A stretch of DNA of 64,000 bases, taken from contig NZ_JJMN01000064.1 in the NCBI RefSeq assembly GCF_000696385.1, forward strand, positions 62,001 through 126,000, written 5' to 3'. This document shows positions 51,816-61,605 of this stretch, one piece after another. This stretch comes from Vibrio metoecus (GTDB lineage: Bacteria > Pseudomonadota > Gammaproteobacteria > Enterobacterales > Vibrionaceae). Each line of letters begins with the position of its first letter. The stretch's first letter is position 1. The notes under the pieces were generated by a model. It was not told the DNA's origin. It did no database searches and saw only the letters and a list, made by a program, of their open reading frames with translations. The position numbers and the translations under genes are program-made.

Positions 51816-51834
51816 ATTGATTCTATCAATGTGA
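51812..51834. repeat. Perfect inverted repeat in the mgl control region
   Basis: TCACATTGAT and ATCAATGTGA are perfect 10-base arms around TCT. The repeat overlaps the end of the upstream gal operator by four bases. It could be another protein site or a cruciform/hairpin; the binding factor is not identifiable. Confidence 0.6.
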
Positions 51835-51991
51835 ATGACTATGAGACTAAGTGAGCAAGGTGAATTCAGGGAAAATAGGTGGAATTTGTTATTTACTTCA
51901 AAGTATTTAAACAAATGGTTACGCCATTGTTGTTTGAGGAACATTTTTTTAACTGGTTCACATTAATTGTGTTTTTTAAAACTATACTCTT

Positions 51992-52007
51992 GAGTAAACG
52001 TTTTCAC
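51992..52007. promoter_or_regulatory. Downstream gal-type operator at the mglB start site
   Basis: GAGTAAACGTTTTCAC matches the GalR/GalS consensus with one mismatch and sits four bases downstream of the likely -10 TATACT, a classic repressing position. Confidence 0.75.
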
Positions 52008-52095
52008 TGATTGTGCAAGTTAAGCATTGTGCAAAAGGCTGAATGAACGTTGTTCCCTACACATGTAATACAAAACAACAAATAGGACTTGTTCA

Positions 52096-53070
52096 ATGAG
52101 AAAGTTAACTGTTTTAGCAATGCTTTCTGCGGGTATGGGGTTTGGTACACAGGCTCTGGCAGATACCACCATTGGCTTTACCATCTATAAATACGACGAT
52201 AACTTCATGTCTGTTGTTCGCCAAGCCATTGAGAAGGAAGCGGCGGCGGATAGCAGCACACGTATCCTGATGAATGACTCGCAAAATAGCCAGTCGATGC
52301 AAAACGACCAAGTCGACGTTATGTTGGCACGTGGTGTTCAAGCTCTGGCAATCAACCTTGTTGACCCAGCTGCGGCATCTACCATCATCCAGAAAGCCAA
52401 AATCGACAACGTACCTGTGGTGTTTTACAACAAAGAACCTTCAGCGGACGCGATGGCAAGTTACGACAAAGCTTACTACGTAGGTACGGATTCGAAAGAG
52501 TCTGGCATCATTCAAGGTGATTTGATCTCAGCACAATGGAAAGCAAACCCTGCGTGGGATAAAAACGGCGATGGTGTACTGCAATACGTTATGCTGAAAG
52601 GCGAACCAGGCCACCCAGATGCGGAAGCGCGTACTACTTACTCTGTGAAAACCATTAACGACAACGGCATCAAAACTCAAGAACTGCACATGGATACTGG
52701 CATGTGGGATACCGCGATGGCCAAAGATAAGATGGACGCGTGGCTCTCTGGCCCGAACGGCAGCAAAATCGAAGTTGTGATTGCCAACAACGATGGCATG
52801 GCGATGGGGGCGATTGAAGCTCTGCGCGGCGCAGGCCAAAAAATCCCAGTATTTGGTGTAGATGCTCTGGCGGAAGCTTTGGCTCTCATCAAATCCGGTG
52901 ACATGGCGGGTACTGTGTTGAACGATGCGCAAAACCAAGCAAAAGCGACATTCGAATTGGCACGTAACCTAGCGAATGGTAAGCCTGCTGCGGAAGGCAC
53001 TCAATGGACCATTGAGAATAAAGTCGTTCGCGTACCTTATGTTGGCGTTGACATCAATAACGTCGAGTAA
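52096..53070 (+). CDS. mglB: Galactose/glucose-binding periplasmic protein
   Basis: A 324-residue periplasmic sugar-binding protein: signal peptide [17 protein letters not shown], cleavage after QALA, then [19 protein letters not shown], the Ca2+ site [10 protein letters not shown] (residues about 155-164), and sugar-binding [15 protein letters not shown]. coli MglB also feeds the Trg chemoreceptor. It is first of mglBAC; a ribosome site (AGGAC) precedes the ATG. Repression by a GalR/GalS protein is inferred from the operators upstream. Confidence 0.96.
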   Translation: MRKLTVLAMLSAGMGFGTQALADTTIGFTIYKYDDNFMSVVRQAIEKEAAADSSTRILMNDSQNSQSMQNDQVDVMLARGVQALAINLVDPAAASTIIQKAKIDNVPVVFYNKEPSADAMASYDKAYYVGTDSKESGIIQGDLISAQWKANPAWDKNGDGVLQYVMLKGEPGHPDAEARTTYSVKTINDNGIKTQELHMDTGMWDTAMAKDKMDAWLSGPNGSKIEVVIANNDGMAMGAIEALRGAGQKIPVFGVDALAEALALIKSGDMAGTVLNDAQNQAKATFELARNLANGKPAAEGTQWTIENKVVRVPYVGVDINNVE

Positions 53071-53082
53071 CCTTGGCGAGAT

Positions 53083-53104
53083 GAGGAGAAGGCTACTTCT
53101 CCTC
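53083..53104 (+). repeat. Hairpin in the mglB-mglA gap
   Basis: GAGGAGAAG and CTTCTCCTC are perfect 9-base arms around a GCTA loop, 12 bases after the mglB stop. It may protect the mglB message or partly terminate, keeping the binding protein more abundant than the transporter. Confidence 0.7.
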
Positions 53105-53230
53105 TTCGCTCTTTCGCAACATCTAAAGATTCAGCGTCAGACCGTCGGGTTTGCCGCACAGAGATATCACGCCGTGTGTACCACGCATTGATATGGGTTG
53201 TCTGAATTTTTGCATAATAAAAGTGATGCC

Positions 53231-54740
53231 ATGGTCAATCAAACACATGAATTCCTGTTAGAAATGACAGGGGTGAGTAAAGAATTCCCGGGGGTGAAAG
53301 CCCTTGATAAGGTGAATTTAAAAGTGCGTCCGCATTCTGTTCACGCCTTGATGGGTGAAAACGGCGCAGGTAAATCTACCTTGCTGAAATGCTTATTTGG
53401 TATTTATGAGAAGGATGAGGGCGATATCATTTTTCTTGGCCAGCATGTGAATTTTTCCTCATCAAAAGAGGCGCTGGAATCCGGTGTCTCAATGGTTCAC
53501 CAAGAGTTGAACCAAGTAAAACAGTGCTCGGTGATGGATAACATTTGGCTTGGCCGTTATCCAACCAAAGGTTTTTTTGTCGATCACGATAAGATGTATC
53601 GTGATACCAAAGCGATTTTTGCTGAACTCGATATTGATATCGATCCGAGAGTTAAAGTCGCCACTTTGTCGGTTTCACAAATGCAAATGCTTGAAATCGC
53701 TAAAGCGTTTTCCCACGTACGCGAAAGTGGTGATCATGGATGAGCCGACCTCATCCTTGACCGAAAAAGAAGTAAACCATCTCTTCACCATTATCAAAAA
53801 GCTCAAAGAGAAAGGCTGTGGAGTGGTGTACATCTCGCACAAAATGGAAGAAATCTTTTCTATCTGCGATGAAATCACCATTTTACGTGATGGTCAGTGG
53901 GTGGATACTCGTCCACTAAAAGGTTTGGACATGGACAAGATCATTTCGATGATGGTTGGCCGTGAACTGACCCAGCGTTTCCCTGAAAAAAGTAACGAAC
54001 CCAAAAATATCATTCTTGAGGTGAAAAACCTTACCGCACTCAACCAACCGTCGATTCAAGATATTTCGTTTGAACTACGTGCTGGAGAGATCTTGGGCGT
54101 GGCGGGTCTTGTCGGTTCGCGTCGCACGGATATTGTGGAAACCATTTTCGGGGTTCGTGAACGCAGTGCTGGGCATGTGTTACTGCATGGACGTGAAATG
54201 AAAAACCATGATGCCCATGAAGCGATTGGCAACGGTTTCGCGTTGGTGACTGAAGAGCGTCGCTCAACGGGGATTTATTCCAATCTGGACATCACCTTTA
54301 ACTCGTTAGTCGCCAATGTCGATGAATACAAAACGCCTTACGGCCTACTCAGCGACAAGAAAATGAAAAGCGACACGCAGTGGGTGATTGACTCGATGCG
54401 GGTAAAAACGCCGTCACACCAAACTAGCATTGGCTCACTTTCGGGCGGAAACCAGCAAAAAGTCATCATTGGACGCTGGCTACTGACTCAACCCGAGATT
54501 TTGATGTTGGATGAACCCACTCGCGGTATTGATGTGGGCGCAAAATACGAAATTTACCAATTGATCCTAGAGCTGGCGAAGAAAGACAAAGGCATCATCA
54601 TTATTTCCTCTGAGATGCCGGAATTACTCGGTATTACCGACCGGATCATGGTGATGAGCAACGGCCGCAATGCGGGCATTGTGAACACTAAAGAAACCTC
54701 TCAGAACGAAATTTTAGAGCTGGCCTCTCGATACCTCTAA
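53231..54740 (+). pseudogene. mglA: Galactose/methyl galactoside ABC transporter ATPase, frameshifted
   Basis: Double-ATPase subunit of the galactose importer, about 502 residues. First half: Walker [17 protein letters not shown], signature [15 protein letters not shown], Walker [14 protein letters not shown]. Second half: [12 protein letters not shown], signature [30 protein letters not shown]. One extra T at 53718 (CACGTACGCG for CACGACGCG) shifts the frame between the first signature and Walker B; restored, the protein reads [17 protein letters not shown] 53231 is chosen because the family starts there; in-frame TTG at 53198 lacks support. Confidence 0.93.
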
Positions 54741-54750
54741 GGAAATGACT

Positions 54751-55758
54751 ATGGATGCTGTCAAATCATATGCAATTAAACATTTAAAAGAGGGCGCAAT
54801 CTACGCAGTGCTGTTTATTCTGCTTGCGGTTATTGTGATTCAAGAGCCCTCATTTCTTAGCTTACGTAACCTCAGTAACATCCTGACTCAATCTTCAGTA
54901 CGCGTGATTATTGCACTGGGTGTGGCGGGTTTGATCGTGACCCAAGGCACCGACTTATCCGCAGGGCGTCAAGTGGGTTTGGCGGCGGTGATTTCGGCCA
55001 CTTTGCTGCAATCGATGGATAACGTGAACAAGGTGTTCCCAAGTTTGGGTGAAATTCCTATTCTTGCGGTCATTATCAGCGTTTGCTTGATTGGTGCGAT
55101 TATCGGTTTGGTGAACGGTGTGATTGTGGCTTACCTGAAAGTAACCCCCTTTATCGCGACGTTGGGCACGATGATCATCGTCTACGGCATTAACTCGCTG
55201 TACTACGATTCGGTCGGTGCATCACCGATTGCGGGTTTCGATGAACGCTTTAGTACCTTTACCCAAGGCTTTATCCGCATTGGTGATTTCCGGTTCTCTT
55301 ACATCACTTTCTACGCCATTATCGCGATCATTTTTATGTGGGTGCTGTGGAATAAAACCGTGTTCGGCAAAAACATTTTTGCGGTTGGTGGAAACCCAGA
55401 AGCGGCGAAAGTGTCGGGTGTTAACGTGCCTCTGACTCTGCTTAAAGTGTATGCGCTTTCCGGTGTGTTCTATGCCTTTGGCGGTATGCTAGAAGCGGGA
55501 CGAATTGGTAGTGCCACCAACAACTTAGGCTTCTTATATGAGTTGGATGCTATTGCCGCGTGTGTGGTGGGCGGCGTCTCATTTGCTGGCGGTGTGGGGA
55601 GTATCGCAGGGGTCGTGACCGGGGTGCTTATCTTCACCGTAATCAACTACGGTATGACTTACATCGGCGTTAGCCCTTACTGGCAGTACATCATTAAAGG
55701 TTCAATCATCATCTTCGCCGTAGCGCTGGATTCAATGAAATACGCGAATAAGAAGTAA
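54751..55758 (+). CDS. mglC: Galactose/methyl galactoside ABC transporter permease
   Basis: A 335-residue permease with about nine membrane helices. The BPD family segments VTQGTDLSAGRQVGLAA, ATLGTMIIVYGINSLYYD and GGNPEAAKVSGVNVPL match E. coli MglC. The start at 54751 has an AAGGA ribosome site seven bases upstream; the ATG at 54745 is too close to it. Follows mglA by ten bases and ends at a terminator. Confidence 0.95.
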   Translation: MDAVKSYAIKHLKEGAIYAVLFILLAVIVIQEPSFLSLRNLSNILTQSSVRVIIALGVAGLIVTQGTDLSAGRQVGLAAVISATLLQSMDNVNKVFPSLGEIPILAVIISVCLIGAIIGLVNGVIVAYLKVTPFIATLGTMIIVYGINSLYYDSVGASPIAGFDERFSTFTQGFIRIGDFRFSYITFYAIIAIIFMWVLWNKTVFGKNIFAVGGNPEAAKVSGVNVPLTLLKVYALSGVFYAFGGMLEAGRIGSATNNLGFLYELDAIAACVVGGVSFAGGVGSIAGVVTGVLIFTVINYGMTYIGVSPYWQYIIKGSIIIFAVALDSMKYANKK

Positions 55759-55782
55759 GCGGATTTTCGATTTGTATGTTTT

Positions 55783-55810
55783 TAAGGCCTGATGATTATC
55801 AGGCCTTTTT
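55783..55810 (+). terminator. Rho-independent terminator of mglBAC
   Basis: AAGGCCTGAT and ATCAGGCCTT pair around GATT, followed by a T run, 25 bases after mglC. Confidence 0.9.
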
Positions 55811-55853
55811 CATCCCACCTTCACATCTCCTCTGCAGGCGAATGCGCTGTGCT

Positions 55854-56534
55854 TTATTGATGGCTTTTACCACCTAAATTTGAGCTGACTAAGCTTGATA
55901 CAACCACCGCCATATAGAAAACGCCAACAACCGATTCTAAATAGACGAGTGTTTTCGCAATTGGAGTCACGGGGCTAATATCCCCATAACCGAGAGTGGT
56001 TAAAGTCACAAAGCTAAAATAAGCGCTGTTAGAAAAGTTATCTGCCCAAGGAATGGCTTGCAAACCGTGAAACGCCTGCGGGTCTAGCTCTAACAAGAGT
56101 AAGTAAGCTACCGCCCACATTAATCCAAGCAATAAAAATAAGGCGAGAGATCCGATAAGTTTGTTGGTGTCGATTTTTCCCGAAAATAATATTTGCCGGA
56201 TTAAGGATTGGAAGGTGCCATAGAAAAAAACAAATGTGAGTGCTAGCATCAGCAAGTCCATCTTTTGGATATGAAAGAGATGTTGCGCCGTAATCGCGCC
56301 TAGCCAGACCACGGCGAGTCCTCTTAAAAATTGCGTCCATTTATGGTCAAAATGTAAGCTAACGAAGCAAACAGTAAAGATCACGACAATGATGCCCTGC
56401 ATAACATAATCCATTGCATTATCTTGCAACAGTTGAACAAGAGCTGAAGAGATCAACAGCATGATCAAGGCTAACGTTAAGTAGATAAAGTTATTCTTTT
56501 CGTTGATATTAGGTAGTGTTTTACCGAGTTTCAT
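55854..56534 (-). CDS. Potassium channel (two-pore-loop type, inner membrane)
   Basis: A 226-residue protein with about five to six hydrophobic helices and the ion-selectivity filter TLTTLGYGDISPVTP in the C-terminal pore loop. The ATG at 56534 follows AGGGAA, and an in-frame start at 56666 lies 44 residues upstream without support. No regulatory RCK domain is present, so gating must come from elsewhere. Confidence 0.85.
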   Translation of the reverse strand: MKLGKTLPNINEKNNFIYLTLALIMLLISSALVQLLQDNAMDYVMQGIIVVIFTVCFVSLHFDHKWTQFLRGLAVVWLGAITAQHLFHIQKMDLLMLALTFVFFYGTFQSLIRQILFSGKIDTNKLIGSLALFLLLGLMWAVAYLLLLELDPQAFHGLQAIPWADNFSNSAYFSFVTLTTLGYGDISPVTPIAKTLVYLESVVGVFYMAVVVSSLVSSNLGGKSHQ

Positions 56535-56680
56535 GGTTGATTCCCTTGCGTATTTATCATTAGGTATCAGTAATGAGGCGCAAAAGGATATCGAAAAATG
56601 GCCGTATTTAATATGCATTTGTTCGAGCATTATCGTTATACTCAGCAACAGTTTATAGAACAGCATTCAAGGGGGCTAGC

Positions 56681-57145
56681 TTGGATATAAAACTAAAAGA
56701 TTCATTGGTAGGTGGAATGATTAACGGAGCCATCAATGGTTACATCGCGAGCTACCATTTCAAAGGAATGGATAGCGTTCCTATGTCACTTAATGTGATC
56801 ACAAATTCTGAGGTGACAGTGTGGGGACAGGCCGTGTCTCTCACCTTCGGTCTAGGGATTATTTTATCGCTGCTCACCTCCAAGCTGTTTCTTCATCAAC
56901 TGAACAAATCCCATCCACAACATGTGCAGCAACTTCAGAGCGGTTTTTGGTCTAACCTTGTGCCGATTGCGGTCGGGCAGGCGGCGGCGCTATTTGGTTG
57001 GTTTGTGGCGCTTGCTGTAATCTGGACCAAATACGTTGGTGAGGTGTCGGTTTCTTCTGCGAGTGCTGTGCTATTAGTTGGCCTGTTTGCCTTCATCATT
57101 ACGATTGCCGTCGAAGTACGAACCAAGAAAAGACATTATCTATAA
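56681..57145 (+). CDS. Predicted inner-membrane protein, unknown family
   Basis: A 154-residue protein starting from TTG 56681 behind AAGGGGG. Three to four hydrophobic helices (about residues 44-66, 96-118 and 126-145). I recognise no domain. Its placement 52 bases before an HlyD-type adaptor gene suggests the same operon, but the link is by neighbourhood only. Confidence 0.7.
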   Translation: MDIKLKDSLVGGMINGAINGYIASYHFKGMDSVPMSLNVITNSEVTVWGQAVSLTFGLGIILSLLTSKLFLHQLNKSHPQHVQQLQSGFWSNLVPIAVGQAAALFGWFVALAVIWTKYVGEVSVSSASAVLLVGLFAFIITIAVEVRTKKRHYL

Positions 57146-57196
57146 GAAAGTCAATTTACTGGAACAACAGCAGTAAACGAGAAATAGGAACCGAAA

Positions 57197-58303
57197 ATGT
57201 CAGAAAATAATACCAAAACGAGTGCTGAGAAAAGCGATAAAAAAATTAATCAAGCTCGCTCCTTTACTTACTATATTTTTGCTTTGGTTGCTGCCCTTTG
57301 GCTATACACCTTGTGGGCAGACAGAATGACGCCTATGACCGATCAAGCGCGCGTGAATGGCCAATTGATCCGCATTAGCCCTGAAGTCTCTGGTCCAATT
57401 GCACAAGTGCATATTACTAACAACAGTAGTGTGAAGACGGGAGATGAGCTGGTCACTATCGACCCACGTCCATTTGAATTGGCGGTGAAAGCAGCGAAGT
57501 TCGATTTGCAACAAGCCGCGCAATCATATCAAGCTGATTCGGCCGCGATCAGTGTTGCTCAAGCCAATGAAGTTGCGGCACGTGTAAAGGTCACCAATGC
57601 CAAGAAGAATGTCGAGCGTAACCGCGTCTTGGCAGAAAAAGGCACTATCAGCCAAGCGACAATGGACAATATCCTCGCTGAACTAGAGACAGCGCAAGCC
57701 GGACTGGCTCAAGCTTCCTCCGCTCTAGAAAAAGCAAAACAAGAGTTTGGCCCAAGAGGCATTGATAACCCTGAGATTCAATCGGTGTTAAACCGACAAG
57801 AACAAGCGCTTCTCAACCTTAATCACACCAAACTTATCGCACCTGCAGATGGTGTGATCACTAACATGAATGTGGCCGTCGGTGATTACGCTGCGGCAGG
57901 ACAACCACTACTCACTTTTATTAATAACAACAATCTATGGCTCACCGCTATGGTGAGAGAAAACTCTCTGGCCCATTTAAAATCGGGCGATAAAGTCAAA
58001 ATTGTTTTCGACGCCTATCCCGGAGAGGTGTTTACTGGTCAAATCTCCTCCATCGGTTGGGGAAGCAGCGGTAATGGTAGCCTTGCACAAGATGCCAGTA
58101 ATGGCCTGATGACTTCACCAACCAGCAGTGCTAAAGCACAACGTTTCCCTGTGAATATCGAGTTCACTGAGTTACCGGCAGATCTGGAACTCAGATACGG
58201 TGCTCGCGCCGTGGTCGGTTTTTATCCTGATGAAAGCTACCTAGGTGAAAGATTGCAAGATGTGTGGATCTGGGCATGGAGTTATATCAGCTATGTATCG
58301 TAG
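57197..58303 (+). CDS. HlyD/EmrA-type membrane fusion adaptor
   Basis: A 368-residue adaptor with one N-terminal membrane anchor (residues about 22-42), a biotinyl-lipoyl half domain (QLIRISPEVSGPIAQVHI), a coiled-coil hairpin (residues about 90-200), and a beta-barrel (KLIAPADGVITNMNVAVGDY and ELRYGARAVVGFYPDESY). Such adaptors bridge an inner-membrane pump to an outer-membrane channel. The DUF2955 permease starts inside its last codons, so the two probably form one exporter. Confidence 0.88.
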   Translation: MSENNTKTSAEKSDKKINQARSFTYYIFALVAALWLYTLWADRMTPMTDQARVNGQLIRISPEVSGPIAQVHITNNSSVKTGDELVTIDPRPFELAVKAAKFDLQQAAQSYQADSAAISVAQANEVAARVKVTNAKKNVERNRVLAEKGTISQATMDNILAELETAQAGLAQASSALEKAKQEFGPRGIDNPEIQSVLNRQEQALLNLNHTKLIAPADGVITNMNVAVGDYAAAGQPLLTFINNNNLWLTAMVRENSLAHLKSGDKVKIVFDAYPGEVFTGQISSIGWGSSGNGSLAQDASNGLMTSPTSSAKAQRFPVNIEFTELPADLELRYGARAVVGFYPDESYLGERLQDVWIWAWSYISYVS

Positions 58304-59287
58304 TGCCGCCAACCCAATTATAAGAGTTGCGGTATTCCCAGTACTTTTGCTGTTCTGGCAATACGTATTTGGGACAGATTTGCCTTTACTCGCGCCAGCG
58401 ATGTGTGCGGTTTTTCTCACCACAACTCATGAACCGCCGCCAGTAATTATGGTGTTTATCATGGGCGGGATTTTGTTCATTACGGCTTGGTTTCAGGCTC
58501 TAATCAGTGAGCTGCTGATCGATTATGTGCATGTTTACTACCTGTTCTTGTTTGGAATTTTTTACTGGTGTATGGAGCGTACTAAGAAAAATCCACAAGA
58601 CGTGTTTGCCATCTTGCTCATCGTCTCTACGGCTATGATTGCCGTTTTTACGCAGCAGAAAGGGATTAGCGTTGAGCAAATCCCTATGGCGCTACTAAAA
58701 AATATTTTTATCGTCAGGTTTTACTGCCTATCTGGCTTACTGGCTATTTCCGGGCGGTGAACCGCTGGCGACGAGTGTGGCTCCTGTAGCATCGACCACC
58801 AAATACTTACTTGACTGGCAAACCCTGCTTAAAGCGATCATTGTCATGACCATGATGGTGTGTACTATCCAATTGGACTTGGAGCAAAGTACTATCATTA
58901 CCATCGTTGTCGCGTTAATGATTAAAGATCCTGACCCTAGTATTGGCAAAGATTATGGCTTAAGAAGACTCCTGACGACCTATGCCAGTTTGCTGTATGC
59001 GATTCCACCGCTTGCTATGAGTTTGTTGCAAGCAAATCTGGTAGGGACTTTTGGGTGTTGCGCTGGTGAGCTCGCTATTTATGGGTATTCATGCGGTAGT
59101 CAAGAAAGCCAGCTATAACTCGATTCAACTGATGTATTCCAGCTATGTCGTTTTGGTGTTTTACGGAATTACCTCAACCAGCATCAGTGCAATTTCCGAT
59201 GATCTGGTGCGTTTTACCTCCGTTTTTGCGGCTGTCTTACTCGGTCTGATGAGTTTGGTTATCCTGTATCCTAAAACGAAACATTGA
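58293..59287 (+). pseudogene. DUF2955 (FUSC-like) inner-membrane transporter, frameshifted twice
   Basis: About 330 residues when restored, with at least nine hydrophobic segments, beginning MYRSAANPIIRVAVFP and running to LSLVILYPKTKH. The adaptor partner upstream and the segment order match the aromatic-acid/FUSC-type exporter family. Two breaks: an extra A at about 58716 (GTCAGGTTTT; restored GFTAYLAYWLFPGG) and one T too many at 59049-59052 (restored TLGVALVSSLFMG). ATG 58293 overlaps the adaptor stop by 11 bases. Confidence 0.85.
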
Positions 59288-59300
59288 TACGTAAAACGAG

Positions 59301-59324
59301 AGCGCCACCGATTTTGGTGGCGCC
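59301..59324. terminator. Bidirectional terminator between DUF2955 gene and tctA
   Basis: GCGCCACC and GGTGGCGC pair around GATTTT between convergent genes. The flanking T run is weak. Confidence 0.7.
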
Positions 59325-59348
59325 GTTGTATGGTGATTAAGAAGCGTA

Positions 59349-60878
59349 TCAGTGTGGCAGTTTCACGCCGTCTGAGCGTTTTTTACGCTCCATCAAGCGG
59401 CCAAACAGTGGGCTGAGTAGTGTTACAACCGCCAATGCTGTAAAGGCTAAAGTGATTGGGCGTTCCCACAGGAAGCTGATTTCACCATCGGTAATGATCA
59501 ACGCGCGGCGTAAGTTTTCTTCCATCAAGCCGCCTAAGATAAAGCCGAGTAGCAGCGGTGCAAGTGGGAAGTTCGCCAGACGCAGGGCAATTGCGCCCAT
59601 CGCGACCAGAATCATCACATACACATCCATGGTATTGAACGACACCAAATACACGCCGGTGATGGAGAAGAACAGAATCATCGGCAGCAATACAGTGCGT
59701 GGTACTGCTAACAGTTTGGAGATGTACGGAATCAACGGCAAGTTCAGGATCAGCAGTACGATGTTACCGACGTACATAGAGATGATCACTGACCAGAAAA
59801 TATCGGGATGCTCAACAAACAGACGAGGACCTGGTTGAATTCCGTAAGCAATCAATGCACCAAGCATAATTGCCGTTGTACCAGACCCAGGGATACCCAA
59901 CGTTAAGAGGGGAACGAATGAGCCGCTTGATGCCGCGTTGTTGGCGGACTCTGGTGCAACCAGACCACGAATAGATCCATGGCCGAACTCTTCTTTCTTA
60001 TCTTTTGGGGCGAGATTACGCTCCATGCCGTAAGCCAAGAAAGCCGCAATGGTTGCGCCTGCACCGGGTAAAACGCCAGTGAAGAAACCAAGGATTGAGG
60101 AGCGCAGTGAAACCGGAGCCGCTTCTTTGATCTCTTCTCTGGTCAGCTTCATGCTGCCGATGTTTTTCATCTGCTCTTGTTCGTTGGCACTGTTATCGCC
60201 GTCCGGTTTTAAAATACCCATCAAGGTTTCACCAAGGGCAAAAGTTGCCATGGCTAAGAGTAGGAAGCTAAAGCCATCCATCAAATCGGTCAGGCCGAAA
60301 GTGAAGCGTTCGACACCAATGCCTTTATCAATACCGACTGTTGAAAGCATTAAGCCGAGTACGGTCATCATCCATGCCTTGATCACTTGACCTTTACCCG
60401 CAAAGGCGGCTACGGCTGAAAGGCCGACCAACATCAGCGCGAAATAGTCTGACGATTGAAAACTGAGTGATACTTTGGCCAGTGCTGGTGCGGCAAACAG
60501 CAACATAATGGCTGAGAGTGTGCCGCCAGTGAAAGATGCGTAAGCGGCGAGTGCCAGAGCTTTACCCGCTTGGCCTTTTTGCGCCATTGGGTAGCCGTCA
60601 AACGCAGTCACCACCGTTGAAGAACAGCCCGGTGCATTGATCAAAATCGAAGAGGTTGAGCCACCAAAAATCGCGCCGTAGTAAACGCCAGCCATCAAAA
60701 TCAGGCCCGAGGCGGGTTCCAAACCGTAAGTAATTGGGATCATCAGCGCAATGGCTGAAATGGGGCCTAAGCCAGGCAACATACCGATGAAAGTGCCGAC
60801 GAAGCAGCCGATCATGACCATCATCAGGTTGGTCGGCATTACCGCCGTTGCCAGCCCTTGTAAAATTCCGTCTAACAT
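59349..60878 (-). CDS. tctA: Tripartite tricarboxylate transporter, large membrane subunit
   Basis: A 509-residue TctA with about twelve membrane segments, an N-terminal MPGLGPISAIALMIP-type signature, and GVLPGAGATIAAFLAYGMER repeated in the second half. In the TctABC system a periplasmic protein (TctC) delivers citrate-like acids to TctAB, driven by sodium. It is the last gene of the leftward tctCBA operon. Confidence 0.93.
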   Translation of the reverse strand: MLDGILQGLATAVMPTNLMMVMIGCFVGTFIGMLPGLGPISAIALMIPITYGLEPASGLILMAGVYYGAIFGGSTSSILINAPGCSSTVVTAFDGYPMAQKGQAGKALALAAYASFTGGTLSAIMLLFAAPALAKVSLSFQSSDYFALMLVGLSAVAAFAGKGQVIKAWMMTVLGLMLSTVGIDKGIGVERFTFGLTDLMDGFSFLLLAMATFALGETLMGILKPDGDNSANEQEQMKNIGSMKLTREEIKEAAPVSLRSSILGFFTGVLPGAGATIAAFLAYGMERNLAPKDKKEEFGHGSIRGLVAPESANNAASSGSFVPLLTLGIPGSGTTAIMLGALIAYGIQPGPRLFVEHPDIFWSVIISMYVGNIVLLILNLPLIPYISKLLAVPRTVLLPMILFFSITGVYLVSFNTMDVYVMILVAMGAIALRLANFPLAPLLLGFILGGLMEENLRRALIITDGEISFLWERPITLAFTALAVVTLLSPLFGRLMERKKRSDGVKLPH

Positions 60879-60887
60879 GATGATTTC

Positions 60888-61385
60888 CTATCCGAAAGTA
60901 AACAGATGACCCGGCTCCAGATACACATCCAGTCCTTTGGTCAGTAACAAATAAAAGGCAATCACGAAAGGGAATGATGCCCCCAATAAAATGCTTTTCC
61001 GCCGCTCACCCAACAGGTAAAAACCCGCCATGAGGAACAAAGAAGTGGCAATCACAAAGCCCAGATACGTTAAACCGAGACCATACAGCGCCATCAGGAC
61101 TAAGAAACTGATCAGTAATTTCCAGTTAAAATCGAGCACTGCACCACTTTTTTTATCGGGTTGCCCAACCACCAACAATAACAGTGAGAGTGCGATGCCG
61201 GCATAAGTCAAAATGGTCGGTAAGGTCCGAGCGTTAAACGGCTCTAACTCATCGCCGGGAAACATGGCGATCAGTGACGTTTGGTAGCCGTAACCGAGGC
61301 TGAAGAGCAGGAATAGCATGGCTCCCACTCGATCGCGGCAGAGCATATTCTCTTTAGTAAATAATTTGGTTGGCAGGTCCGACAT
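60888..61385 (-). CDS. tctB: Tripartite tricarboxylate transporter, small membrane subunit
   Basis: A 165-residue TctB-family protein with four predicted membrane segments, such as ILTYAGIALSLLLLVVG and LISFLVLMALYGLGLTYLGF. It stabilises TctA in the membrane. ATG at 61385 is chosen because GGAG lies seven bases upstream; in-frame starts at 61397 and 61439 lack it. It is nine bases upstream of tctA. Confidence 0.88.
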   Translation of the reverse strand: MSDLPTKLFTKENMLCRDRVGAMLFLLFSLGYGYQTSLIAMFPGDELEPFNARTLPTILTYAGIALSLLLLVVGQPDKKSGAVLDFNWKLLISFLVLMALYGLGLTYLGFVIATSLFLMAGFYLLGERRKSILLGASFPFVIAFYLLLTKGLDVYLEPGHLFTFG

Positions 61386-61605
61386 ATCCAACTCCATTGG
61401 GTTTGTGAACGGTAGAGGAGAAAAGAGCCGAGTAAACACGAGTTAATGAATGGAGATTAACTAACCCTGTCACACTGCCGGCACGAATGCAGGCAGCATT
61501 GGGGTGTCAGGATAAATGAAGTACTGCAAGTCAAAGGAGTTACCCATAACATTTATCCATAAACAAAGGAGTGACGTTGTATACGTTTACTCGGCAAACG
61601 GTGAG

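Larger units (their letters stand above)
51515..52095. promoter_or_regulatory. Control region upstream of mglBAC
   Basis: About 580 bases. It holds two gal-type operators (51800-51815 and 51992-52007), a perfect inverted repeat at 51812-51834, and a likely -10 box TATACT at 51983-51988. A promoter for the leftward NifX-like gene should be near its left end. It is AT-rich throughout and I see no gene in it. Confidence 0.7.

Noticed and set aside
51957-51972. TTCACATTAATTGTGT as a CRP site upstream of mglB
   Set aside because: The half-sites are in everted order (CACA then TGTG) compared with TGTGA-N6-TCACA, so it does not match a CRP site.
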